Part shown: in pieces, positions 46,862 through 55,824 of the stretch | Layout: each line of letters starts with the position of its first letter | How positions within the stretch are numbered: position 1 is the stretch's first letter | Assembly (NCBI GenBank): GCA_964511555.1 | Contig: CAZEFR010000003.1 | Coordinates: forward strand, 50,571 to 114,570 | DNA length: 64,000 bases | Origin: CAIZGX01 sp964511555 | GTDB taxonomy: Bacteria > Bacteroidota > Bacteroidia > Flavobacteriales_D > Sanyastnellaceae | Direction: 5' to 3' | Program-made: the position numbers and the translations under genes | Notes under the pieces: model-generated | What the model saw: the letters and a program-made list of their open reading frames with translations, nothing else | Databases searched by the model: none | What the model was told of the DNA's origin: nothing

Positions 46862-49057
46862 ATGAAAACCTTTTTTGTTGATGTAGTTGTTCCGCTCGCA
46901 CTTCCGCAAGTGCTTACCTACAGGGTTCCTGTGGCCTGGGAGAACTACGTTCAGCAAGGTGTTCGCGTGGTGGTGCCATTGGGAAAATCAAAACGCTACA
47001 CAGCCATTGTATGGCGCGTGCACGAAGAGGTTCCGAAGGATTATGCTGCGAAGTATTTTGAAGAAGTACTAGACGATGTTCCTGTGGTTTCAGAAACACA
47101 GATGCAACTGTGGGAATGGATTGCGAAATACTACGCTTGCACGCTCGGGGAAGTCATGACTGCCGCACTTCCAAGCGGATTGAAACTATCAAGTGAAACG
47201 GTCTATACAACAAAGGATCTTGCTGTAGAATTAACACCGAATGAACGTTCGGTTGTAGATGTAATTTTGGAAAAAGATCGCGGTATGGGTGTTATGTCGA
47301 AAGACATACAACACGCATTGCCAAAGGTTTCCATTCATTCTACATTGAAAAATTTATTGAAGAAGAACGCCATTGCTTCGTTTGAAGAGGTGAAGGAAAA
47401 GTTCATTCCGAAGCGTGTTTCTTATGTTACCGTTGGAGAAAACGGGAATACCGACGAACAGTTGCAACATCATTTTTCTGCTTTGGAAAAACGCAATGCA
47501 GATAAGCAGATTCAGGTGTTGATGACCTTTTTGCAAATGAGCAAATGGAACGGAACGAGCGGAGAGTCCGTGAAGAAAAAGGAACTCGAGATACAATCGA
47601 AGACCGACGCTTCAGCCATTTCGGCATTGGTGAAGAAGGGAGTTCTTGCCATTGAAGAACGCTCTGAATTACGCATGGTTACAGGGGATCATGAACTAAT
47701 ACCTCTTCCTGAATTAAGTGAATTGCAACAGACGGCTTTTGAAAAAATCAAATCGCATGCTGGAGTCACGCTGCTGCACGGAGTAACCTCTTCTGGAAAA
47801 ACAGAAGTGTATTTGCATCTCATGCAAGAGCAAATTCAACAAGGAAAACAAGTGTTGTTGTTGGTTCCTGAAATTGCATTGACTTCGCATTTAATTGACC
47901 GCATTCAGAAATATTTTGGAACGCGCGTTGGTGTGTACCACAGCGGCTACAGCACCCATGAACGCACGGAAGTGTGGCATCGGGTGCATTCAGATTTGCA
48001 TCGATTCGATGTAGTGTTGGCTGCGCGATCGGGTGTATTCCTTCCCTTTAAAAACTTAGGTTTAATCATCGTTGACGAAGAGCACGAAGGAACGTTCAAG
48101 CAACAAGACCCTGCTCCGCGTTATCATGCGAGAGACACTGCCATAAAGTTGAGTGTTTTATCAAACGCACAAGTGGTATTAGGTAGTGCAACTCCTTCCT
48201 TGGAATCGTACTTCAACGCGAAACAAAATAAGTATCAGCTGGTTGAAATGTTCGAGCGTTATGGCAACGCCGTTCAACCTAAAATAGATTTTGTAAATCT
48301 TCGCTCAGAGTTGCAAGCAAAGCGCATGCAAGGGGTCTTTTCTTCAGTCCTTCTAGAAGCTATTGACAGCACAGTGAAGGCGGGTAAGCAAGTGATTTTG
48401 TTTCAAAATCGAAGAGGCTATACACCGCTTTGGGAATGTGAAATGTGCCATTACACGCCCGAGTGTAAGAACTGCGATGTGAGTTTAACCTATCATAAAT
48501 TTCATCATGAATTGCGTTGCCATTACTGCGGCCATCATGAAATTCCAGTGCAGCAATGTCCTTCATGCGGAGCGAACGCTTTCAAAATGTTAGGCGCGGG
48601 AACCGAACGCATTGAAGAAGAGTTGGGCGAATGCCTTCCGCATATTCGCATATCGCGTATGGACTTGGATGTAGCGCGAGGTAAACATGCACACCATAAA
48701 ATTATCTCTGAATTTGAAAGCGGAAAGACCGATGTGCTCATTGGAACACAGATGGTAACGAAGGGTCTTGACTTCAGCAATGTTCATTTGGTTGGAATTT
48801 TAAACGCTGATCGCATGCTGAAGCATCCTGATTTTCGTTCGATCGAACGTGCCTTTCAGATGATGGTGCAGGTTTCAGGAAGAAGCGGAAGACGCGANNN
48901 NNNNNNNNNNNNNNNNNNNNNNNNNNNNNNNNNNNNNNNNNNNNNNNNNNNNNNNNNNNNNNNNNNNNNNNNNNNNNNNNNNNNNNNNNNNNNNNNNCTC
49001 ACTTCCCAACAGAAATATAAAATGGTTCGCGTGTCTATTGACGTAGACCCTATGTAA
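46862..49057 (+). CDS. priA: Replication restart helicase PriA, interrupted by assembly gap
   Basis: PriA reloads the replisome at stalled forks. The N-terminal DNA-binding domain (residues ~1-110) is followed by the SF2 helicase: Walker A GVTSSGKTEV, VDEEHEGTF (DEEH box), and the zinc-binding insert CEMCHYTPECKNCDVSLTYH, CHYCG and CPSCG. The gap at 48898-48997 starts in VSGRSGRR; only LTSQQKYKMVRVSIDVDPM remains beyond it, the normal C-terminus. Known PriA proteins of this phylum have about 815 residues, so 100-130 residues are missing. It sits between clpP and clpX, which is unusual. Confidence 0.95.
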   Translation: MKTFFVDVVVPLALPQVLTYRVPVAWENYVQQGVRVVVPLGKSKRYTAIVWRVHEEVPKDYAAKYFEEVLDDVPVVSETQMQLWEWIAKYYACTLGEVMTAALPSGLKLSSETVYTTKDLAVELTPNERSVVDVILEKDRGMGVMSKDIQHALPKVSIHSTLKNLLKKNAIASFEEVKEKFIPKRVSYVTVGENGNTDEQLQHHFSALEKRNADKQIQVLMTFLQMSKWNGTSGESVKKKELEIQSKTDASAISALVKKGVLAIEERSELRMVTGDHELIPLPELSELQQTAFEKIKSHAGVTLLHGVTSSGKTEVYLHLMQEQIQQGKQVLLLVPEIALTSHLIDRIQKYFGTRVGVYHSGYSTHERTEVWHRVHSDLHRFDVVLAARSGVFLPFKNLGLIIVDEEHEGTFKQQDPAPRYHARDTAIKLSVLSNAQVVLGSATPSLESYFNAKQNKYQLVEMFERYGNAVQPKIDFVNLRSELQAKRMQGVFSSVLLEAIDSTVKAGKQVILFQNRRGYTPLWECEMCHYTPECKNCDVSLTYHKFHHELRCHYCGHHEIPVQQCPSCGANAFKMLGAGTERIEEELGECLPHIRISRMDLDVARGKHAHHKIISEFESGKTDVLIGTQMVTKGLDFSNVHLVGILNADRMLKHPDFRSIERAFQMMVQVSGRSGRRXXXXXXXXXXXXXXXXXXXXXXXXXXXXXXXXXXLTSQQKYKMVRVSIDVDPM
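48898..48997. other. Assembly gap (100 N) inside priA
   Basis: Exactly 100 Ns; protein length suggests over 300 bases are missing. Confidence 0.98.
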
Positions 49058-49072
49058 ACAGTCGAGATTCAT

Positions 49073-49080
49073 TACCTTTG
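49073..49080 (+). promoter_or_regulatory. -7 box (TACCTTTG) of clpX
   Basis: An exact TANNTTTG match, 16 nt before the clpX ATG at 49097, suggesting that clpX has its own promoter independent of clpP and priA. Confidence 0.5.
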
Positions 49081-49096
49081 TGGGAAAGAATTAAAG

Positions 49097-50326
49097 ATGT
49101 CTAAACAAGAGATTAATTGCTCGTTTTGCGGAAGAAAAAAGAGTGAGGTGAATGTGTTAATAGCAGGTGTTTCCGGACACATTTGTGACGACTGCGCGAG
49201 ACAAGCTAGTGAGATTGTAAAAGAAGAAGCCGTTGTTCCTCAAGAAGAATTTAACACGTCTGAATTATTGAAGCCGATTGAGATCAGAGATTTCTTAAAC
49301 GAATACATCATTGGTCAAGACGAAGCGAAGAAGGTGTTGAGTGTCGCTGTTTACAACCACTACAAGCGTCTAGCTCAGCACGCAGCTGGAAAGCAAGACG
49401 ACGAAGTAGAAATTGAAAAATCGAACATTGTATTGGTTGGAGAGACCGGAACAGGAAAAACACTTTTGGCAAAGACCATTGCGAAAATGTTAAACGTTCC
49501 GTTCTGCATTGCCGATGCTACCGTGCTTACACAGGCAGGTTACGTGGGAGAAGACGTTGAAAGTATTCTTTCTCGACTTTTACAAAGCGCAGATTTCGAT
49601 GTTCAAAAAGCAGAGCGCGGAATTGTATTCATTGACGAAATAGACAAGATTGCGCGCAAGAGCGATAACCCAAGCATTACGCGTGACGTAAGCGGCGAAG
49701 GCGTTCAACAAGCGTTGTTGAAATTGTTGGAAGGTGCAACGGTGAGTGTTCCGCCACAAGGTGGAAGAAAACACCCCGAGCAAAAAATGATTCAGATCGA
49801 CACGAAGAATATTTTGTTCGTTTGTGGCGGTGCATTTGATGGAATTGAAAAACACATTGAACGTCGCATGAATACGGCTAGCATTGGATACCGCAATGCG
49901 AAGACCGTTGAAGAACAAGGCGGATGGTTGCAATACATTGCTCCAGCCGATTTGAAACAATTTGGATTGATCCCTGAATTAATCGGTCGTTTCCCTGTGT
50001 TAACGTTTTTGAATCCGCTTGACGAATCTGCATTGAGAAGAATTCTAACCGAGCCGAAAAACGCTTTGGTGAAGCAATACGTGAAGTTGTTTGAAATGGA
50101 CGGTGTGAAATTGTCTTTCGAGAAACAAGTGTTGGATTATATTGTAGAAAAGGCCATGACCTACAAATTAGGAGCGCGCGGATTACGTTCGATTTGCGAG
50201 GCTATCTTGTTGGATCTCATGTTTGAAATTCCAAATCAAACGGAAGAAAAAGAATTCAAAGTAACGTTGGCTTATGCACGAGATAAATTCGAAAGCTCTA
50301 AGCTGAGTCAACTGAATAAGGCATAA
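49097..50326 (+). CDS. clpX: ATP-dependent Clp protease ATP-binding subunit ClpX
   Basis: A 409-residue AAA+ unfoldase delivering substrates to ClpP. N-terminal zinc domain with C8, C11, C30 and C33 (CSFC, CDDC), Walker A GETGTGKT, Walker B IVFIDEIDKI, GYVGEDVES pore-loop and IGRFPV (the ClpP-contact IGF-type loop region is FGLIPELIGRFP). Length is complete. mutS begins 1 nt after its stop, so they are probably cotranscribed. Confidence 0.97.
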   Translation: MSKQEINCSFCGRKKSEVNVLIAGVSGHICDDCARQASEIVKEEAVVPQEEFNTSELLKPIEIRDFLNEYIIGQDEAKKVLSVAVYNHYKRLAQHAAGKQDDEVEIEKSNIVLVGETGTGKTLLAKTIAKMLNVPFCIADATVLTQAGYVGEDVESILSRLLQSADFDVQKAERGIVFIDEIDKIARKSDNPSITRDVSGEGVQQALLKLLEGATVSVPPQGGRKHPEQKMIQIDTKNILFVCGGAFDGIEKHIERRMNTASIGYRNAKTVEEQGGWLQYIAPADLKQFGLIPELIGRFPVLTFLNPLDESALRRILTEPKNALVKQYVKLFEMDGVKLSFEKQVLDYIVEKAMTYKLGARGLRSICEAILLDLMFEIPNQTEEKEFKVTLAYARDKFESSKLSQLNKA

Positions 50327-50327
50327 A

Positions 50328-52949
50328 ATGACAGAAGAAAAATCGACCGTGGTGGAAACACCACTCATGAAACAATACAATGAAATTAAGGCGCAATATC
50401 CAGATGCGCTTTTGTTGTTTCGTGTCGGCGATTTTTATGAAACCTTCGGTTCAGACGCGATTGCGGCTGCACGCATTTTAGGAATTACATTAACGAAGCG
50501 AAAAAACGGTGCAGCCGCATTCATTGAATTGGCGGGCTTTCCGCATCATTCGTTAGATACTTATTTGCCAAAATTGGTTCGCGCTGGAAATCGCGTAGCT
50601 ATTTGCGATCAGTTGGAAGATCCGAAGCTTACGAAGAAAATTGTGAAGCGCGGAGTAACGGAGTTGGTTACACCAGCGGTGAGTTATAACGAGAAAACGT
50701 TCGATAGTTCGAATAACCAATTTTTGGCTGCTGTGGTCATGCGTGACCAGCAAGCGGGGGTGAGTTTTTTAGACATTTCTACGGGCGAATTTTATTTGGC
50801 CGAAGGAAGTACCGCACACATTAACAAACTGCTCCAAAGCTTTCGGCCAAACGAAGTGCTTTTTCAAAAGCACGAAGACCACCAGTTTCGTGAAGCCTTC
50901 GGAGATACCAAATGGTTTACATTTCGTGTCGATGAATGGGTGTTCTCGTTGGACTACGCCAAAGAAGTTTTACAAAAGCAATTCGGCACACAATCGCTCA
51001 AAGGCTTCGGTGTTGAAGAATTAAAACTCGGAGTTATTGCGGCTGGCGCCGTGTTGCATTATCTGAAAGATACGCAGCACGACAAGACCCAGCACATTCA
51101 GAAAATAGCGCGCATTGAAGAGGACACGTTCGTGTGGTTAGACCGCTTCACCATTCGAAATTTAGAATTGGTGCATTCGAACTACGACGAAACAGCCACG
51201 CTGTTCTACACGCTCAATCACACGAGCACACCCATGGGCGCGCGACTCTTGCGCAGATGGGTACTCATGCCGCTCAAAGACATTGCACAAATTGAAAAGC
51301 GCCAGTTTGTAGTTGGAAGTTTTGTGAAAAACGCAGAGCTGCTAGCAGAGACCCGTTTGCATTTGAACACCATTGGCGACATGGAGCGCCTGGCTTCGAA
51401 GATTGCTACGGGGCGCGTGAATCCACGCGAATTGCTTCAGTTAGCGAAGGGCATGCAAACGGCAGAGCACATCAAAGATTTAGGCGCAAATTCAAAGAGC
51501 AAAGAAATACAAGCGCTGTTCAATGTGTTGAAACCATTGACCGATTGGTGCAATACCATTTTCGAAAAAATTAATCCCGAAGCACCTTTAGCACTGAACC
51601 GCGGTTCTGTTATTGCCGAAGGCGTGAATGCAGATTTAGATGAGCTTCGCAACTTGCAAAAATCGGGGAAAGATTATTTGCAAATGGTGCAAGAACGCGA
51701 AAGCGAACGCACCGGAATTCCTTCCTTGAAAATTGCTTTCAACAATGTCTTCGGGTATTATTTGGAAGTGCGAAACACACACAAGGATAAGGTTCCGCCG
51801 GAATGGATACGCAAGCAAACGGTTACACAAGCCGAGCGTTACATTACCCCTGAACTGAAAGAATACGAGGCGAAGATTACTGGAGCGGAAGATAAAATTT
51901 CGATTTTAGAAAATCAGATTTATCAAGCGCTGATTGAAGAGACGCTTCCGCATTTGGTGAACATGCAATTGAACGCACGCGTGCTTGCAGAGATTGACAC
52001 ACTAGCGTCTTTCGCAACCGTTGCCGTGGCGAACAAGTATTGTGCACCGGAATTCACGGAAGAGAACTGCATAGAGATAGAACAAGGAAGGCACGCCATT
52101 ATTGAATTGCGCCTTCCGCCGAACGATCCGTACATAGCGAACGACATAAAATTAGATCGCGATGCGCAGCAGATCATGATGATCACCGGTCCGAATATGT
52201 CCGGTAAATCCGCTGTGCTTCGTCAAACCGCACTCATTGTGCTCATGGCACAGATGGGTTCTTTCGTGCCAGCCAAGCGCGTGAGAATGGGCATTGTAGA
52301 CAAGGTGTTCACACGTGTAGGCGCAAACGACAACATGAGCGCTGGGGAATCTACGTTCATGGTTGAAATGAACGAAACCGCGAGCATCTTGAATAACTTA
52401 AGTGATCGCAGTTTAATTCTGCTCGACGAAATCGGAAGAGGAACATCAACCTACGACGGTGTGTCCATTGCATGGGCCATTGCGGAATACCTGCACGAAC
52501 ACCCGCAGTTCCGTGCGAAGACACTTTTCGCAACGCATTACCACGAGTTGAATGATATGACGAATTTGTTTCCACGTATCAAAAACTTCAACGTGTCGGT
52601 TTCTGAAGCGAAAGGAAAAATAGTTTTCAGAAGGAAGTTGCAAGAAGGTGGAAGCAATCACAGCTTCGGAATTCACGTAGCGCAGTTGGCAGGAATGCCG
52701 AAAACGGTTGTGAATCGGGCGAATGATATGCTTCATCAATTGGAGACGAAAAGAGGTGAAGCCCCTGCGGGGAAAGGAAAAGCGAACGTGGTTCAAGGAG
52801 AGGAAAAAATGCAATTGAGCTTTTTCCAACTCGATGATCCGACGTTGGTTCAGATAAAAAAAGAAGTCGAAAAAATCGATATCAATACGCTTACTCCGGT
52901 TGAAGCTTTGTTCAAGTTGAACGAGATCAAGAAGATAGTGGGAAGCTAA
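50328..52949 (+). CDS. mutS: DNA mismatch repair protein MutS
   Basis: An 873-residue MutS. The mismatch-recognition motif is GDFYETFG (Phe-x-Glu) near residue 33, and the ATPase shows GPNMSGKS at ~621-628, STFMVEMNE, LLDEIGRGTSTYDG and the helix-turn-helix with THYHELN. Residues ~800-873 carry the C-terminal dimer/tetramer segment. It recognises mispairs and recruits MutL, which is not in this window. Translationally adjacent to clpX. Confidence 0.97.
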   Translation: MTEEKSTVVETPLMKQYNEIKAQYPDALLLFRVGDFYETFGSDAIAAARILGITLTKRKNGAAAFIELAGFPHHSLDTYLPKLVRAGNRVAICDQLEDPKLTKKIVKRGVTELVTPAVSYNEKTFDSSNNQFLAAVVMRDQQAGVSFLDISTGEFYLAEGSTAHINKLLQSFRPNEVLFQKHEDHQFREAFGDTKWFTFRVDEWVFSLDYAKEVLQKQFGTQSLKGFGVEELKLGVIAAGAVLHYLKDTQHDKTQHIQKIARIEEDTFVWLDRFTIRNLELVHSNYDETATLFYTLNHTSTPMGARLLRRWVLMPLKDIAQIEKRQFVVGSFVKNAELLAETRLHLNTIGDMERLASKIATGRVNPRELLQLAKGMQTAEHIKDLGANSKSKEIQALFNVLKPLTDWCNTIFEKINPEAPLALNRGSVIAEGVNADLDELRNLQKSGKDYLQMVQERESERTGIPSLKIAFNNVFGYYLEVRNTHKDKVPPEWIRKQTVTQAERYITPELKEYEAKITGAEDKISILENQIYQALIEETLPHLVNMQLNARVLAEIDTLASFATVAVANKYCAPEFTEENCIEIEQGRHAIIELRLPPNDPYIANDIKLDRDAQQIMMITGPNMSGKSAVLRQTALIVLMAQMGSFVPAKRVRMGIVDKVFTRVGANDNMSAGESTFMVEMNETASILNNLSDRSLILLDEIGRGTSTYDGVSIAWAIAEYLHEHPQFRAKTLFATHYHELNDMTNLFPRIKNFNVSVSEAKGKIVFRRKLQEGGSNHSFGIHVAQLAGMPKTVVNRANDMLHQLETKRGEAPAGKGKANVVQGEEKMQLSFFQLDDPTLVQIKKEVEKIDINTLTPVEALFKLNEIKKIVGS

Positions 52950-52953
52950 TTTG

Positions 52954-52961
52954 TATATTTG
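52954..52961 (+). promoter_or_regulatory. -7 box (TATATTTG) of ricT
   Basis: Exact TANNTTTG match 19 nt before the ATG at 52981, within the 31-bp mutS-ricT spacer. Confidence 0.5.
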
Positions 52962-52980
52962 AGAATATAAAAAAGAAAAC

Positions 52981-54273
52981 ATGGGATGTTCGAGTTGTGG
53001 AAGTAAAGATGGTGGCGTTCCAAACGGCTGTAAAAGCAATGGTAATTGCGGAACGTGTAGCTCCGGTAAAATGGAGGTTTTCGATTGGTTGGCAGGAATT
53101 CCTTTAGCAGACGGCATGAAGCCGTTTGACGTGGTTGAAGTGCGTTTTAAAAATGGCCGCAAGGCATTTTTCAGAAAAGGAAGTTTAGAGTTGTTTCAAG
53201 GAGATGTCGTTGCTGTAGAAGCATCAACTGGATATGATGTGGGTATTGTTTCATTGGCAGGCGAATTGGTTCGCGTTCAAATGAATCGCAGAGACATCAA
53301 AGACAATTACGAATTGAAACGTGTACTTCGCAAAGCTGAACAGTCGGACTTCGATACATGGCAGGCGGCGCGCCAATTGGAAACAAGCACTATGATTCGC
53401 GCACGTGAAATTTCACGTGATTTGGGTCTTCAAATGAAAATTAGTGATGTGGAATATCAAGGCGATAAGACACGCGCCATATTCTATTACACCGCAGATG
53501 ATCGCGTAGATTTCCGTGAGCTTATTCGCAAATATGCGGAAGAGTTCAAGGTGCGCATTGAAATGCGTCAAATCGGACTTCGTCTCGAAGCAGGACGCTT
53601 AGGTGGAATTGGTTCATGCGGAAGAGAGCTTTGTTGTTCTACTTGGTTAACCGATTTCAGATCGGTATCGACTGGAGCAGCGCGCTATCAGCAGCTTTCA
53701 TTGAATCCAGGAAAATTGGCAGGTCAATGCGGAAAGCTCAAGTGTTGTTTGAATTACGAACTTGATCAATACGTTGAAGCGGTTCGCATGCTTCCTCCAA
53801 CACATGTGAAGCTGAAGCTTCCAAAAGGAATTGCCACGCATTTCAAAACAGATATCTTCAAACAAGTTATTTATTACACCATTGAAGGTCAGCACGCCGA
53901 CGGACCGTTTGCGCTTTCTGCAGATGTGGTGAAAGACATCATTGAAAAAAATAAACGCGGTGAAGTAATAGGTGAAGTTCAGACGTTTATTGAAGAGAAA
54001 GAAGTTGTTGAAAGTGTTGAATTTGCTGAGGTTGTAGGTCAAGATAGCTTAACCCGTTTCGACAATAAGAAGCGTAAACCCAATAACAACAACCGTAATC
54101 GCAACAAGCCGAACAATTCAAATAAGCCTGCTGCACCAGGAAATACAGCGCCTCAAAACGCTGGAGCACCGAAGCCGAAAGAGGGCAATAGACCTCAGGG
54201 CAATGGTAACAGACCGAATCGTTTCAAGGGCAAACCAAACAATCCGAACCCGAATCAAGGCAAGAAAGAATGA
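52981..54273 (+). CDS. ricT: PSP1 domain protein, RicT/YaaT-like, with Asn/Pro-rich tail
   Basis: A 430-residue protein. The first ~30 residues are Cys-rich (GCSSCGSKDG, GNCGTCSSG). Residues ~45-290 are the PSP1 domain: DVVEVRFKNGRKAFFRKG, EMRQIGLRLEAGRLGGIGSC, CGRELCCSTWL and GQCGKLKCCLNYE, with the conserved Cys cluster that in B. subtilis RicT helps hold Fe-S clusters and controls mRNA processing. Residues ~360-430 are low-complexity N/P/G/K, probably disordered and possibly RNA-interacting. gldH overlaps its stop by 4 nt (ATGA), a pairing seen across Bacteroidota. Confidence 0.9.
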   Translation: MGCSSCGSKDGGVPNGCKSNGNCGTCSSGKMEVFDWLAGIPLADGMKPFDVVEVRFKNGRKAFFRKGSLELFQGDVVAVEASTGYDVGIVSLAGELVRVQMNRRDIKDNYELKRVLRKAEQSDFDTWQAARQLETSTMIRAREISRDLGLQMKISDVEYQGDKTRAIFYYTADDRVDFRELIRKYAEEFKVRIEMRQIGLRLEAGRLGGIGSCGRELCCSTWLTDFRSVSTGAARYQQLSLNPGKLAGQCGKLKCCLNYELDQYVEAVRMLPPTHVKLKLPKGIATHFKTDIFKQVIYYTIEGQHADGPFALSADVVKDIIEKNKRGEVIGEVQTFIEEKEVVESVEFAEVVGQDSLTRFDNKKRKPNNNNRNRNKPNNSNKPAAPGNTAPQNAGAPKPKEGNRPQGNGNRPNRFKGKPNNPNPNQGKKE

Positions 54274-54734
54274 AGCGAATAGTTTTCTTTTTAGGTGTGG
54301 CGCTCCTGCTTACTTCATGTGCCGATGACTTCGTTTACGAAAGCAATATGCCCATCGAGGGCGGTGTTTGGGACAATAAGCAAGTAGCGAATTTTGAATT
54401 CGATATTCAAGATACTGTTAGTTTACACGACTTTTTTCTTGACATTAGAAACGGCGAGCAATACGAATTCAGCAACCTGTTTGTCTTTATTGAAATGGAA
54501 TTCCCGAATGGAAAACTAGCAGTAGACACCCTTGAATGCCCAATGGCAGACCCGCAAGGAAACTGGTACGGAAAATCGGGGTTGGGAGATCTTTACGACA
54601 ATCGAATCATTTATAAATCACGCAAGCAATTCCCACTTTCCGGACACTACAAAGTGTCCATTCATCAAGCTATGCGCGTGAATCCGGTTGAAGGAATTTA
54701 TGATGTAGGATTTCGTCTAGCGAAATCGAAGTAG
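54270..54734 (+). CDS. gldH: Gliding motility lipoprotein GldH
   Basis: A 154-residue lipoprotein with signal MKRIVFFLGVALLLTSC (Cys17). YESNMPIEGGVWDNKQVANF, SLHDFFLDIRNGEQYEF and NLFVFIEMEFPNG are GldH family motifs. GldH is required for gliding in Flavobacterium johnsoniae, is linked to T9SS, and is also found in non-gliding species. ATG overlaps the ricT stop as ATGA, so translation is coupled. With the T9SS-tailed FG-GAP protein and the PorV-like gene this suggests that the organism has type IX secretion. Confidence 0.9.
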   Translation: MKRIVFFLGVALLLTSCADDFVYESNMPIEGGVWDNKQVANFEFDIQDTVSLHDFFLDIRNGEQYEFSNLFVFIEMEFPNGKLAVDTLECPMADPQGNWYGKSGLGDLYDNRIIYKSRKQFPLSGHYKVSIHQAMRVNPVEGIYDVGFRLAKSK

Positions 54735-54789
54735 CCCCTTCGCGTAGCGACCTTGCAAAGCACCTTTGGGAAACAATCTTAAGAAGAGC

Positions 54790-55530
54790 TTATCCTTTAG
54801 TATTTTTTCTACTCCAAATATTATATTTCGCAATACACCAGAACGCACGAACGCCGTCTTTCCATCCAATCTTTTTACCTTCTTCGTAGGTGCGACCGTA
54901 ATAAGAAATTCCAACTTCGTAAATACGAATGTTTGGAATACGCGCAAGTTTGGCGGTAATCTCCGGCTCGAATCCGAAACGCTTTTCACACAACAAAAGA
55001 TTCTGTGCAATGTCTGCACGAATCAATTTGTAGCACGTCTCCATATCTGTTAAATTCAGATTGGTGAAGGCGTTACTCGCGAACGTGAGAATTTTGTTTC
55101 CGATGCTGTGCCAGAAGAAAAGAATGCGGTGCGGATTTCCACCCATGAAACGAGAACCGTAAACAACATCTGCGCTGTCTTTGAAAACAGGCTTCAGCAA
55201 TTTGTTGTATTCGTCTGGATCGTATTCCAAATCGGCATCTTGAACCAACACGTAATCGCCAGTTGCAATCTCAATAGCCTTGTGTAAAGCGGCTCCTTTC
55301 CCTTGGTTGAAGGGTTGTGAGTAGAAGTTGAAAGTACGCTCTGGATGAGCAGCAATGTATGATTCTATTGCTTCAACGGTGTTGTCAGTAGACGCGTCGT
55401 TTACAATAACAATTTCCATTTCAATGTCGTTCACCAATTTCACTTCACCAATACGATCAAGAATTAAGTGAATGGTTCTTCCTTCATTGTATGCAGGAAT
55501 GAGTATAGAAAGCTTTTTAAACTGACGCAT
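54790..55530 (-). CDS. Family 2 glycosyltransferase, polyprenyl-phosphate mannosyl/glucosyltransferase-like
   Basis: A 246-residue GT2 enzyme without C-terminal membrane helices. LSILIPAYNEGRTIHLILD, VNDASTDNT, NQGKGAALHKA, VLVQDADLEYDPDEY (DxD metal site) and YGSRFMGGN correspond to dolichyl-phosphate mannosyltransferase-type proteins. It would transfer a sugar from a nucleotide donor to a lipid carrier for glycan or glycoprotein synthesis. It is last in the leftward run and begins 3 nt after gatC. Donor sugar unknown. Convergent with gldH. Confidence 0.9.
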   Translation of the reverse strand: MRQFKKLSILIPAYNEGRTIHLILDRIGEVKLVNDIEMEIVIVNDASTDNTVEAIESYIAAHPERTFNFYSQPFNQGKGAALHKAIEIATGDYVLVQDADLEYDPDEYNKLLKPVFKDSADVVYGSRFMGGNPHRILFFWHSIGNKILTFASNAFTNLNLTDMETCYKLIRADIAQNLLLCEKRFGFEPEITAKLARIPNIRIYEVGISYYGRTYEEGKKIGWKDGVRAFWCIAKYNIWSRKNTKG

Positions 55531-55533
55531 GAA

Positions 55534-55824
55534 TTATTGTTTAATGACTTTAGGAACACGGAAGTAATACATGTCTTTTGAAGGTGCGTTTTTAAGCGCT
55601 TCAGCTTGTGAAATGGGCGCTTCTACAACGTCTTCACGTAAGACATTCGTTTCGTCGGTCATAAACACGAGGGGCTCTACATTCGCGGTATCTAGCTCTT
55701 TGAGCTTGTCTACAAATGCAATCATTTCGTTCAACCCGTCAACCATTTCTGTTTCTTCGTTTTCAGAAAAAGACAGCTTGCTTAATTCAGCTAGGCGACG
55801 AACGGTGGCAACATCAACTTTCAT
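55534..55824 (-). CDS. gatC: Asp-tRNA(Asn)/Glu-tRNA(Gln) amidotransferase subunit C
   Basis: A 96-residue GatC, the small clamp of the GatCAB amidotransferase. VATVRRLAELSKLSFSENEE, MIAFVDKLKELDTANVEPL and the C-terminal DMYYFRVPKVIK (family consensus FxVPKV) match well. Overlaps plsC by 11 nt, so translation is probably coupled. gatA and gatB are elsewhere; splitting the complex across the genome is common in Bacteroidota. Confidence 0.93.
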   Translation of the reverse strand: MKVDVATVRRLAELSKLSFSENEETEMVDGLNEMIAFVDKLKELDTANVEPLVFMTDETNVLREDVVEAPISQAEALKNAPSKDMYYFRVPKVIKQ

